DNA from: Candidatus Iainarchaeum sp.
Lineage (GTDB): Archaea > Iainarchaeota > Iainarchaeia > Iainarchaeales > JAGVWC01
Direction: 5' to 3'
DNA: 64,000 nt
Assembly (NCBI GenBank): GCA_018304465.1
Contig: JAGVWC010000011.1
Location: forward strand, 1 to 64,000
Program-made: the position numbers and the translations under genes
Notes under the pieces: generated by a model
The model's database searches: none
Told to the model about the DNA's origin: nothing
What the model saw: only the letters and a program-made list of their open reading frames with translations
Part shown: positions 6,907 to 14,402 of the stretch, piece after piece
How the letters are laid out: every line of letters begins with the position of its first letter
How positions within the stretch are numbered: the first letter of the stretch is position 1

Positions 6907-8598
6907 ATGGTCACTGGTCTTTCCAGTAACGCGATGATTCAATCGGTCTATTTGGCGATGGAAGCCGCCGGCACCAAATCCAACAAACCGCTTCTCAAAA
7001 AAGCCTTTGATTTCTCCATGTTTGCCCACGCCGGACAAAAACGTCTTTCCGGAGAACCCTACTGGATTCATCCCGCCAATGTAGCGTTGATTCTGGCCAA
7101 AATCGGAGCGGATTCCGACACCGTCGCGGCGTCGCTTTTGCACGATACGCTCGAAGACACCCGGGTCACCAAAAAACAAATCCGAAAAGAATTCGGAAAA
7201 ACCGTTCTACGCCTTGTCGACGGCGTCACCAAACTCGATCGCGTGGCCGAACTCGGAAAAAAACACAACACGGCCCTGAATGTACAGCGCGTCATGCTTG
7301 CGGGTTCCAAAGATTGGCGCGTGCTCATCATCAAACTCGCGGATCGATTGCATAACCTGGACACGCTGCAGTACCTGCCGGTTTCGGACCAGCGCAGAAT
7401 CGCGACCGAATCGCTTGCCGTGCACGCTCCGATCGCTCACAAACTCGGTTTGCAGGAACTGATGGACGAAATCGAAGAAAGCGCGTTCAAACGACTTCAA
7501 CCCGACGTGTACGAATCCACCCAAAAAAAAATCCTGCGCGAAGCAAAAACCCGCGAAAAAACGCTCCAAAAAATGACATCGGCCCTCAAAAAAACGCTTC
7601 CGAAAAAAACGCGTTTTTCCTTGTTTTCCAAAAGCACGTACAAAATGTACGTCAAACACGTGACCACGCGAAAAGATATCGGGTCTTTTTCGGATGTCGT
7701 GGTCTTATGCATCCAGCCGAATTCGATTGGAGAATGCTATGAAGTCCTCGGAAAAATCCATCAATTGTATCCGCCCGTGCCGAAAAAAATCAAGGATTTC
7801 ATCGCGATTCCGCAACCCAATCTGTATTCTGGAATTCACACGACCGTTATCGGCCCCGACGGCCGGCCCGTCAAGATTTACATCGGAACCCAAAAAATAT
7901 TCGACTTAAACAACCGCGGCGTGCTCGCATTGGACGACGAAGCCTACAAACTATTCCCACTGATCCGAAACCGCGTGGAACACCTGAACAAATTGTTCAC
8001 GTTGCCCAAGCATTTCTCCGAAGCCACGGAATTCATGAATGCCATGAGCCGTGATTTCGCGCCGAAAACCATTATCGTGTTCACGACCAAAGGCGAAACC
8101 GTGGAACTACCGCTCGGTTCGACTCCAATCGATTTCATTTTTTACCTGCGACCCGAAGACGGCCGCCGGTTATGGAAAGCCAAAGTCAACGGAAGCTTTG
8201 TTCCCCTCGATTATCCCCTCGAAGCCGGTGACATCATCGAAATATTGCTCTCCAAACACAAGCAATTCAGCAAAAAATGGCTTTCGATGGCCAACACTCA
8301 AATGGCCAAAACTCGGATCAATTCCATTTCCAAAAAACCCGGTGCGGACCGAAACATCGACATCACGGTGTGGGCCGACGACATGATCGGATTGCTATCG
8401 CTTTTAACCAACGCGTTTTCCAAAGCCGGAATCAACGTGCTTGCGACGACTTCGCTTACTACCAACAAAAAAAACGTCACGCATTTCAATTTGGGTGATG
8501 TTCCGGACAAAAAATTGTCCATTGCGCTTCAAGAACTCCAAAAAATCCCTTCCGTCAAAAAAATAAAAATAATAAACTTAAACGAGGTAACGGGTTAA
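6907..8598 (+). CDS. RelA/SpoT homologue, hydrolase domain intact, synthetase domain degraded (563 aa)
   Basis: The long RSH layout is complete. An N-terminal HD hydrolase carries H55, H79-D80, E83-D84 and D146..N150 (LLHDTLEDT and LADRLHN), all the residues needed for Mn-dependent (p)ppGpp hydrolysis. A synthetase-like domain (about 235-345), TGS (about 385-450) and ACT (about 490-563) follow. In the synthetase region the usual VEVQIRT, which holds the catalytic Glu, reads VKIYIGT (K323), and the Arg that usually follows the conserved Asp is lost (FSDVVVLCI). I infer a (p)ppGpp or related alarmone hydrolase without synthesis activity. RSH proteins are rare in archaea, so transfer from bacteria is likely. 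Confidence 0.85.
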   Translation: MVTGLSSNAMIQSVYLAMEAAGTKSNKPLLKKAFDFSMFAHAGQKRLSGEPYWIHPANVALILAKIGADSDTVAASLLHDTLEDTRVTKKQIRKEFGKTVLRLVDGVTKLDRVAELGKKHNTALNVQRVMLAGSKDWRVLIIKLADRLHNLDTLQYLPVSDQRRIATESLAVHAPIAHKLGLQELMDEIEESAFKRLQPDVYESTQKKILREAKTREKTLQKMTSALKKTLPKKTRFSLFSKSTYKMYVKHVTTRKDIGSFSDVVVLCIQPNSIGECYEVLGKIHQLYPPVPKKIKDFIAIPQPNLYSGIHTTVIGPDGRPVKIYIGTQKIFDLNNRGVLALDDEAYKLFPLIRNRVEHLNKLFTLPKHFSEATEFMNAMSRDFAPKTIIVFTTKGETVELPLGSTPIDFIFYLRPEDGRRLWKAKVNGSFVPLDYPLEAGDIIEILLSKHKQFSKKWLSMANTQMAKTRINSISKKPGADRNIDITVWADDMIGLLSLLTNAFSKAGINVLATTSLTTNKKNVTHFNLGDVPDKKLSIALQELQKIPSVKKIKIINLNEVTG

Positions 8599-8694
8599 TG
8601 GAAAAACCCTTTTTCGACACGTTTAAGAAACTTTTCCCGCGCTTTATGTACACTTCGCATAATGCTCGATTTATCAAATACTCAGGGTTTACTC

Positions 8695-9075
8695 ATGAGA
8701 ATCGACTTTGAAAAACTGGATGGATTGGTTCCTGTCATTGCCCAGGATTACAAAACCGGAAAAGTCCTTCAATTGGCATTCATGAACCAGGAAGCCTGGG
8801 AAAAAACCCTTGCCGAAAAAAAAGCGTGTTATTTTAGCCGTAGCCGGAACAAACTCTGGACCAAAGGCGAATCCTCCGGTCACTTTCAGATCGTCAAAGA
8901 AATCCTGGTCGATTGCGACAATGACAGCATTTTACTTAAAGTCAAGCAAATCGGAAAAGCCGCGTGCCACGACGGTTACGCGAGTTGTTTTTACAAAAAA
9001 ATCGAAAAAGGAAAAGAAACCATCGTGGAAGAAAAAGTATTCGACCCGAACAAGGTTTACGGGGAAAAAAAATGA
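8695..9075 (+). CDS. hisI: Phosphoribosyl-AMP cyclohydrolase (126 aa)
   Basis: This enzyme catalyses the third step of histidine synthesis, opening the adenine ring of phosphoribosyl-AMP. Family motifs are all present: [38 protein letters not shown] and the metal-binding [10 protein letters not shown]. There is no fused HisE domain. I chose the ATG at 8695 because it begins at the usual family start; an upstream ATG at 8662 adds eleven weak codons. The stop overlaps the hisG start by ATGA, so hisI-hisG form a coupled pair. Other his genes are not in this window. Confidence 0.93.
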   Translation: MRIDFEKLDGLVPVIAQDYKTGKVLQLAFMNQEAWEKTLAEKKACYFSRSRNKLWTKGESSGHFQIVKEILVDCDNDSILLKVKQIGKAACHDGYASCFYKKIEKGKETIVEEKVFDPNKVYGEKK

Positions 9076-9947
9076 ACAAAAAACTAAAAATCGCGATCCC
9101 CAAAGGAAGCCTGCAAGAACAAACCGCGCGGTTATTTCAAAAAGCCGGGTTTGACATCCGCATTTCCAGTTACAATTATTTTCCCGTCGTCGACGACCCG
9201 CAAATCGAAGCCATGCTGGTGCGTGCCCAGGAAATCCCGCGGTACGTCGAAAACGGGATCGTGGACATGGGCATAACGGGTCACGATTGGGTGATTGAAA
9301 CCAAAGCCAACGTCACCGAAGTCGACGAACTGATTTACGCCCGCGGCGGAATGAACAAAGTCCGCTGGGTGCTGGCCGTTCCGGAAAATTCGCCGATTCA
9401 AACCGTCAAAGACCTGGAAGGAAAAATCGTGGCGACCGAACTCGTGCAATTCTCCAAAAATTACCTCGAAAAAGAAGGCGTTCACGCCAAAGTCGAGTTT
9501 TCATGGGGCGCCACCGAAATCAAGCCGCCGTACCTCGCGGACGCGATCATCGAAATCACGGAAACAGGTTCCACATTGCGCGCCAACAAGCTTCGCATTA
9601 TTCAGGACATTTTGGAATCCACCACGCGCATCATCGCCAACCACGAGTCCTGGAAAGACGAGTGGAAACGCGAAAAAATCCAAAACATCGTCATGCTGCT
9701 CAAAGCCGCCTTGGCCGCCGAAGGAAAAGTCGGATTGCTCCTAAACGTTGAAGAAAAAAACCTGGAGCCCCTGATTAAAATTCTGCCCGCGCTCAAAAAA
9801 CCAACGATTTCGCGTCTCACCGAACCCGGATGGTACTCAATTTCAACCATTGCCGAAGAAAAAGTCGTTCGCGAACTGATTCCAAAACTCAAAAAAATGG
9901 GCGCCACTGGAATCGTGGAATTTCCGCTGAACAAAGTCCTGGATTAA
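9072..9947 (+). CDS. hisG: ATP phosphoribosyltransferase, long form (291 aa)
   Basis: HisG joins ATP and PRPP in the first step of histidine synthesis. The N-terminal part starts with the family signature [19 protein letters not shown]; the middle contains [19 protein letters not shown] (PRPP-binding loop). About 80 C-terminal residues form the PII-like regulatory domain of HisG-long, so the enzyme should be hexameric, independent of HisZ and inhibited by histidine. The start overlaps the hisI stop. The last third is partly duplicated at 11264-11373. Confidence 0.95.
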   Translation: MNKKLKIAIPKGSLQEQTARLFQKAGFDIRISSYNYFPVVDDPQIEAMLVRAQEIPRYVENGIVDMGITGHDWVIETKANVTEVDELIYARGGMNKVRWVLAVPENSPIQTVKDLEGKIVATELVQFSKNYLEKEGVHAKVEFSWGATEIKPPYLADAIIEITETGSTLRANKLRIIQDILESTTRIIANHESWKDEWKREKIQNIVMLLKAALAAEGKVGLLLNVEEKNLEPLIKILPALKKPTISRLTEPGWYSISTIAEEKVVRELIPKLKKMGATGIVEFPLNKVLD

Positions 9948-10078
9948 AAAAACTCGAAACCCTTTTTTTGTTCGCTGAAACTCATTTTTCATTTTTACGA
10001 CCGTTTTTGTTCCAGCGTATGAAAACATCTTCCCAAAACAATTAATGCATCTGCAAAAATAATTTTTGTTTAGCCAAG

Positions 10079-10345
10079 TTATCGGTATATGTTGTCGTGG
10101 TGGTCATAGTCTTCGACAATAACTGTTTTGTTAGAATCATCAATAGAATACACCAAGACGAATGAACCAAAAACGTGAACCCGGCGTTTATTCTGTAGCG
10201 GTGCTTTAAGCGGCTTGAATCGATAAGGGTCTTCCAAAATTTGCGCCAGCTTGCTTTTGAGCGCTTTTTCCTGCGGAGGATCTTTTTTTGCGATTTTTTC
10301 GAAAATCTTGTCTACATGTTTTCGAAGAAAAAGCGAATAAGGCAT
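10079..10345 (-). CDS. RelE/ParE-type toxin (88 aa)
   Basis: Size, basic character and the pattern (an N-terminal helical FLRKHVDKIFEKIAKKDP, a beta core around RVHVFGSFVLVYSIDD, and a C-terminal DYDHHDNIYR) match the RelE/YafQ superfamily of mRNA-interferase toxins. The terminal HDNIYR resembles YafQ/RelE ends that carry catalytic residues. It lies six bases downstream of its probable antitoxin in the usual antitoxin-first order. The pair sits between hisG and a duplicated piece of hisG, suggesting insertion as a mobile module. Confidence 0.8.
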   Translation of the reverse strand: MPYSLFLRKHVDKIFEKIAKKDPPQEKALKSKLAQILEDPYRFKPLKAPLQNKRRVHVFGSFVLVYSIDDSNKTVIVEDYDHHDNIYR

Positions 10346-10351
10346 TGAAAA

Positions 10352-10594
10352 TCATCTTTTACGCAAAGAATCAAAATACGCATCAATATTCTTGACCGAA
10401 ACGGTTTTTTCTTGGGCGATTTTTCGGTGCTTGTCGATGTACTCCGGACGAAGCTCCGGTTCCAGCAGTTCTTCCTCGTATTCAGCCGCCATCTTGTTAA
10501 TCGCCTCGCTTTTGTCCTTTAATCCGTACTTGGCTTTCACCATATTGATCACTTGGTTGGCTTTCTCGTCCAATTTTACAATCGCAGTGGGCAT
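10352..10594 (-). CDS. DUF2683-like antitoxin (80 aa)
   Basis: The protein begins with a short beta strand and helix (TAIVKLDEKANQVINMVKAKYGL.DKSEAINKM) that matches a ribbon-helix-helix DNA-binding fold, as in archaeal DUF2683 antitoxins. The acidic C-terminal half (ELLEPELRPEYID) would wrap the basic toxin. The promoter region just upstream contains two copies of GATATTAAT spaced one helical turn apart, fitting autoregulation by an RHH protein. Confidence 0.75.
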   Translation of the reverse strand: MPTAIVKLDEKANQVINMVKAKYGLKDKSEAINKMAAEYEEELLEPELRPEYIDKHRKIAQEKTVSVKNIDAYFDSLRKR

Positions 10595-10614
10595 ATTAAT
10601 ATCACATTAATATC
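10595..10614 (-). promoter_or_regulatory. Direct-repeat operator upstream of the toxin-antitoxin pair
   Basis: On the minus strand GATATTAAT occurs at 10606-10614 and 10595-10603, an exact 11-bp period that places both copies on the same face of the helix. They abut the antitoxin start codon and would cover the ribosome-binding region, so repression by the antitoxin-toxin complex is plausible. Confidence 0.5.
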
Positions 10615-10618
10615 CTGC

Positions 10619-10810
10619 TAATAAGACATTAAAAAGGTTTTGGAATTACGGCAGTTTTCCCTATCGGCATCCGCTGCACGACTTACACACGGATTTCGGA
10701 AGAATGCTTGCTGTCCCAGGGTATTTTTCAGTAGCAGTTATTGTAGAACTCAGTCCATTTATCGAAAAGTTTAATAAGTTCAAGGAACAGAATCCAGTCG
10801 GAAGTAACAA
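10619..10810. other. Non-coding stretch between the TA pair and the lipoprotein gene
   Basis: About 190 bases with no convincing reading frame. It must hold the promoters for the antitoxin (minus) and the lipoprotein (plus). AT-rich motifs near 10628-10640 (CATTAAAAAGG) and 10767-10785 (AAAAGTTTAATAAG) could be box A elements. Nothing else is recognised. Confidence 0.4.
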
Positions 10811-11263
10811 ATGAAATCGGAATTAATGCTGTTGGCTTTGATTCTTATTCTCTTTCTTTTCGGTTGCACGCAACCAATACAGACTTCTTCAAAGGTCATG
10901 TGCAGCACAGGTGGGGCGCTAAAAGCACACGGAATTGATTTTATTGGAGACAACATTGCATTAACCTGCGATTGCGACGGACAACAAGTGCTGAAAAGCG
11001 GAGAAAATTGTCTCGACTGTGATTATGTTGTTTGCGAGGGAACGATTTCATATCGATGTTTTTTGCTCGTTCCATCGATCGATTCGTTTACGAAAAGCGA
11101 ATTTCCAAATGGAGGAATCTTGACCAATGGCTTTACAGAACGTGTACAGGAAAAAGGAATGCCTATCCCATGTCCCCCCCAATAAGTACACCGAAGAAAA
11201 ATGCTCAACAGACTCGAACTGTGAATCGATTTCTTGTCCAGAAGAATCAAAACCGATCTGTGA
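10811..11263 (+). pseudogene. Broken Cys-rich lipoprotein gene (frameshift in a C7 run, 3' end lost)
   Basis: The 5' part encodes a lipoprotein signal (hydrophobic LLALILILFLFGCTQ, lipobox Cys at about residue 19) and a Cys-rich extracellular domain. The frame stops at 11185 just after a run of seven C bases. With six Cs, translation would continue through NKYTEEKCSTDSNCES...ICE, a Cys pattern that fits the rest of the protein. That frame then runs directly into a fragment of hisG at about 11264. The gene is therefore probably frameshifted and truncated by recombination. A 124-aa secreted product could still be made. Confidence 0.55.
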
Positions 11264-11373
11264 AAGCCGCCTTGGCCGCCGAAAAAAAAGTCGTTCGCGA
11301 ACTGATTCCAAAACTCAAAAAAATGGGCGCCACTGGAATCGTGGAATTTCCGCTGAACAAAGTCCTGGACTAA
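11264..11373 (+). pseudogene. Duplicated hisG 3' end with internal deletion
   Basis: AAAGCCGCCTTGGCCGCCGA repeats hisG 9702-9721. The sequence then jumps to a near-exact copy of hisG 9857-9947 including the stop codon (one silent change, GAT to GAC before TAA). The join falls in the similar stretches GCCGAAGGAAAAGTCG and GCCGAAGAAAAAGTCG, so about 136 bases were removed by slippage or microhomology. No start or upstream hisG sequence is present. It marks the right edge of the inserted or rearranged block that begins after hisG. Confidence 0.85.
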
Positions 11374-11385
11374 GCGCATCGGTTT

Positions 11386-12084
11386 TTAGCGGGGGCTTTT
11401 CAGGGATTTCGAAATCCGGGCCAACAAATCCGCCACGATTTTTTCGGATCGCCTTTTCGCTTTTTTCCATTTCAATTCCTGGTTTTTCCAATTGTTTTTT
11501 TCACCGATGCGATCCCACACTTCTTCCGCCGAAATGCCTTCTTGTTCAAACGCGCGCATCGTCGGATTCAACTGGGATCGGTCTACGGCGTTGACCATTG
11601 GTTCACGAAAATTCCTGGGATAAATCTCCACCACGGTACCGTATACCGTTGGAGAACCCGCTTGTTTTCGGGCAATAAATTCGGAAACCCGAAATTTTAT
11701 TTTTCCGGGTGTTTCATGATACGCGTCCGCAAGCCACCGGGGTGCTTCCAGAACTCCTACAGCCAGGACATTTTTGCGCACCACGAATCCGTACTTGCGA
11801 AACGTTTTTCCGATTAATCCCCCGGCTTTGATTTCTTGGTCCACCCGCCGGACTTGAGGATCTTTAATCGGATGCGTATAATAGGTCAGCGCAAACGTGC
11901 GTGAAATTCCGTATTGATCCACCAAATGGGCTCTGCGCATGCGGACCGAATGATGAATCACCCGCGCGCGGATTTTTCCATATGCTTGCTCCAGATTATC
12001 CGAATGAAGCCGGTCCGACAACGCAAAATGGGCTTTGGCGGTCACGGATTTTGAAGACAACCGGTTTGTTGGCTTGGAAGGCAT
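11386..12084 (-). CDS. Hypothetical basic protein (232 aa)
   Basis: I do not recognise this protein. It is rich in Arg and Lys and lacks membrane segments. The middle holds beta-like stretches (GFVVRKNVLAVGVLEAP, GTVVEIYPRNF) and the C-terminal 50 residues are helical and basic. A longer frame running up to 12432 is rejected because it crosses the RNase P RNA gene; the ATG at 12084 leaves that RNA intact. It is probably transcribed downstream of rnpB on the same strand, 34 bases after the RNA's 3' end. Confidence 0.6.
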   Translation of the reverse strand: MPSKPTNRLSSKSVTAKAHFALSDRLHSDNLEQAYGKIRARVIHHSVRMRRAHLVDQYGISRTFALTYYTHPIKDPQVRRVDQEIKAGGLIGKTFRKYGFVVRKNVLAVGVLEAPRWLADAYHETPGKIKFRVSEFIARKQAGSPTVYGTVVEIYPRNFREPMVNAVDRSQLNPTMRAFEQEGISAEEVWDRIGEKNNWKNQELKWKKAKRRSEKIVADLLARISKSLKSPR

Positions 12085-12118
12085 CTGTTCCAATACAAAG
12101 AGAAACGAGAATAAAAAT

Positions 12119-12432
12119 GTGGCAGTGGAGAGTAAGCCGCCTTCTATTCGTCGCGGCAGCACCGCGGCCTTGTTGGATAAGCGAATGTACTTCGCTCCAA
12201 GACGCATTCTCGAAAGAATGCATTGTCTGCATCCATCTAAGCCACCGGCAAAGGGTGTTGCACTTCCCCCAAGCATGACCTGGGTTTTAACCGCAAGCCG
12301 TTTCATCCCCGAAGGGTGTCGTTTCTGTTCTCGCGGACTTCCTTTCAGAAGTGATTTTGGATACTGAAGTGGGCGGACTTTCTTCACTTGAAATTCTTGC
12401 GAACCAAGCGTTGGCAGACCTTCCACTACCAC
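12119..12432 (-). ncRNA. rnpB: RNase P RNA (about 314 nt)
   Basis: Read on the minus strand the ends pair as helix P1 (GTGGTAGTGGA with TCCACTGCCAC). The universally conserved blocks occur in order: GAAGAAAGTCCGCCC (CR-I), CAGAAACGAC, GATGAAACGGC, GGAAGTGCAACA (CR-IV) and AGAAGGCGGCTTAC (CR-V). The overall size and an archaeal type-A-like layout fit. The RNA is the catalytic part of RNase P, which matures tRNA 5' ends. Ends are set from P1 and may be off by a few bases. Confidence 0.93.
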
Positions 12433-12457
12433 ACAATTAATTATGTAGTAAAAGGTT

Positions 12458-12467
12458 TTTTAAAGCA
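12458..12467 (-). promoter_or_regulatory. Box A-like element upstream of rnpB
   Basis: On the minus strand CTTTAAAAAA lies about 26-35 bases before the RNase P RNA 5' end, the spacing expected for an archaeal TATA box. The same gap also contains the start of the plus-strand gene at 12492. Confidence 0.45.
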
Positions 12468-12491
12468 AGACGCCGTCATATATTCGAAACC

Positions 12492-13220
12492 ATGGCCGCT
12501 ACCTTTCATCCTGCCCTATTGCTCGTGATCGCGTTTATTGCGGTAATCGGAATCTATTTTCTGTGGTTCCAGCAACCTACGATTGTTCCCGCAACAGAAG
12601 CCGAAGAAGAAGTCATTGCCGATTCCAACCTCGTGGACGGAAACCCCATTGACCCTTTGCCCGAATACGCGTCGCTTTCCGACTGCGCCAACAAAACCTA
12701 TTCGGATGAACAAGACTGCCGCCGTCAAGTCGCGGTCAAAACCCAATCCGTTTCCGCCTGCGAAGGACTCTTGCCCGCGGACGTAGACTGGTGCAAAGCC
12801 CGCGTGATCGTTTCCAGCGGAAAAACCGATTCCTGCGCTTCTCTTGCTCCAAATCCCCAAAACCAGTGTTTTTTTGATTCCGCCAAACAAAAAGGGGACG
12901 CAAGCCTTTGCGCACAGGTGACATGGGATTCTTTTCGCTCCGAATGCTATCGGGACGTCGCAAGCATGCTTGCCAAGCCCGAACTATGCCAATCGATTCC
13001 GAATCCGGATGAAAAAGACGATTGCATAATCCGGGCCGTTATAAACCAGGAAAATCCTTCTTCCGCGGTCTGCGGAACCTTATCGAATTCCGAAGCCCAA
13101 GACGACTGTTTTTACGCGCTGGCACTGATTTTGGGACAAGAATCCTTGTGCAATCGGATCTCGGACCCGTATTGGGTGTCCAATTGTATCACTGATTTGA
13201 ATTCCGAAAACGATTTTTAG
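12492..13220 (+). CDS. Membrane-anchored Cys-repeat surface protein (242 aa)
   Basis: A hydrophobic segment at about residues 6-26 anchors the N-terminus, with a short acidic linker to about 55. The exterior part then has about 16 Cys residues in repeated units of 25-35 residues (for example LSDCANKTYSDEQDCRR, SLCAQVTWDSFRSECYR, ELCQSIPNPDEKDDCI), each with two Cys, probably disulfide-linked helical hairpins. Such Cys-pair repeats are common in predicted surface proteins of DPANN archaea. No enzymatic motif is visible. Confidence 0.75.
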   Translation: MAATFHPALLLVIAFIAVIGIYFLWFQQPTIVPATEAEEEVIADSNLVDGNPIDPLPEYASLSDCANKTYSDEQDCRRQVAVKTQSVSACEGLLPADVDWCKARVIVSSGKTDSCASLAPNPQNQCFFDSAKQKGDASLCAQVTWDSFRSECYRDVASMLAKPELCQSIPNPDEKDDCIIRAVINQENPSSAVCGTLSNSEAQDDCFYALALILGQESLCNRISDPYWVSNCITDLNSENDF

Positions 13221-13293
13221 CGACAAATTTTTAAACAAAAACGTGCATTATAATTATGTTATAAAAGCTTTTCACTCACATACTATACAAACC

Positions 13294-13312
13294 GTACAGT
13301 CACAGATTGTAC
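13294..13312. promoter_or_regulatory. Inverted repeat GTACA-N9-TGTAC upstream of the HTH regulator
   Basis: The repeat lies about 37-55 bases before the regulator's ATG, downstream of a TATA-like TTATGTTATAAAAG (about 13253-13266). It is a candidate operator, most simply for the HTH protein encoded next. Confidence 0.4.
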
Positions 13313-13348
13313 CGGGGCTTTTTGGAATACAAATGAGGTGTGTTGACA

Positions 13349-13771
13349 ATGAATATTCCTTGCGAATCGTACATTAAAGAATACTTGCCAAAGATCCGAC
13401 AGCAAATCGTGATCGACTTGGTCAAGACCCACGGTTATACCCAAACCAAGGCGTCCAAAGCACTGGGAATCACCCAAGCTTCGGTCAGTAAATACCTGAG
13501 CAGCCCCGTGATCAAATTCAAAAACAAAGACTTAAACCAAAACATCGAAGAAATCGCTTCCGAACTCTCCCCAGCGATCCTCCGAAACGAACCCATGGAA
13601 TTCGATTACAACCGAGTATGTAACTATTGTACTCATCGCGATGAGTCCTCCCTCATCTGCTCGATCAACTCCCGGGCCAGCAAAAGCGCAACAACCCAAA
13701 TTGCGGCCATCAAAGAACAACACGCACGACACGTCGTCTCCACCCACAAAAAACACGGGGCAGAATATTAA
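13349..13771 (+). CDS. HTH transcriptional regulator with Cys cluster (140 aa; COG2522-like)
   Basis: An N-terminal helix-turn-helix (YTQTKASKALGITQASVSKYL, about residues 28-48) is followed by a region with CNYCTHRDESSLIC (about 89-102), which may bind a metal or FeS cluster. This resembles the archaeal COG2522 regulators. I chose the ATG at 13349, eight bases after GAGGTG, over a GTG three codons upstream. Its stop overlaps the ATG of the IscA-like gene by one base, so it may sense iron-sulfur status for that gene. Confidence 0.75.
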   Translation: MNIPCESYIKEYLPKIRQQIVIDLVKTHGYTQTKASKALGITQASVSKYLSSPVIKFKNKDLNQNIEEIASELSPAILRNEPMEFDYNRVCNYCTHRDESSLICSINSRASKSATTQIAAIKEQHARHVVSTHKKHGAEY

Positions 13772-14355
13772 TGGAAAAAACAAAATCCACGGCGGCTCGG
13801 GTTTCATCCCGAATGACGATCGGCGAAATCGTCACCCAATACCCGGAAGCCGTGGAACCTCTTTTTGAAGCCGGCGTTCCCTGCGCGGGATGCGGCGTTC
13901 GATTCGATGCATCGTTGTCCGAAAGCCTTTCAAACCAGGGAATCGAAGGCCCGAAAGCGGATGAATTCATTTCAAAACTCAACGAAACCATCGACAAAAT
14001 CCAATCCGATTACGGTATCGGACCCGATTCCCCCAAAACCATCGCGATTTCGTCACGCGCCGCCGAAAAAATAAAATCTCTGATGGAAAAACAAAACCAA
14101 AACGGCGGTCTTCGATTCGCCGCGATGCCCGGCGGATGCTCGGGGTTCTCTTACGCGCTTGGATTCGAAAACAAACCCGCGCCCAACGACGAAATCGTTC
14201 AGGAAAAAGGCGTATCGTTTTTCATTGACAAAAACATGCTGTCCATTCTCAACGGCTGCCGCATCGATTACGTCGATGCCCTTCAAGGCAGCGGATTCAA
14301 AATCAACAATCCCAACGCGAAAAACACGTGTAGTTGCGGACAAAGCTTTTCGTAA
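13771..14355 (+). CDS. DUF1858-IscA/HesB fusion protein (194 aa)
   Basis: Residues about 14-70 form a DUF1858 domain (TIGEIVTQYPEAVEPLFEAG with CAGCG). Residues about 88-194 form an A-type FeS carrier with the three canonical cysteines, one in GGCSGFSYALGF and two in the terminal CSCG. A-type proteins take FeS clusters from a scaffold and deliver them to apoproteins. Fusion to DUF1858, whose own CxxC could bind metal, is unusual. It is translationally coupled to the upstream Cys-containing HTH regulator. A degraded IscU-like protein is encoded at 21501-21944. Confidence 0.85.
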   Translation: MEKTKSTAARVSSRMTIGEIVTQYPEAVEPLFEAGVPCAGCGVRFDASLSESLSNQGIEGPKADEFISKLNETIDKIQSDYGIGPDSPKTIAISSRAAEKIKSLMEKQNQNGGLRFAAMPGGCSGFSYALGFENKPAPNDEIVQEKGVSFFIDKNMLSILNGCRIDYVDALQGSGFKINNPNAKNTCSCGQSFS

Positions 14356-14402
14356 TCCAACCGATAGTTTTTTTTAATTCACTCGACAATACTTCGTCTA
14401 CC

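Noticed and set aside
8598..8711. 37-codon frame between the RelA/SpoT-like gene and hisI
   Set aside because: It overlaps the hisI start, has no recognisable features and is probably chance.
11032..11373. Chimeric frame joining part of the lipoprotein region to the hisG tail
   Set aside because: It arises because the duplicated hisG end continues an out-of-frame read of the lipoprotein gene; no coherent protein.
12085..12432. N-terminal extension of the hypothetical protein at 11386-12084
   Set aside because: It lies inside the RNase P RNA gene, and the encoded residues look random.
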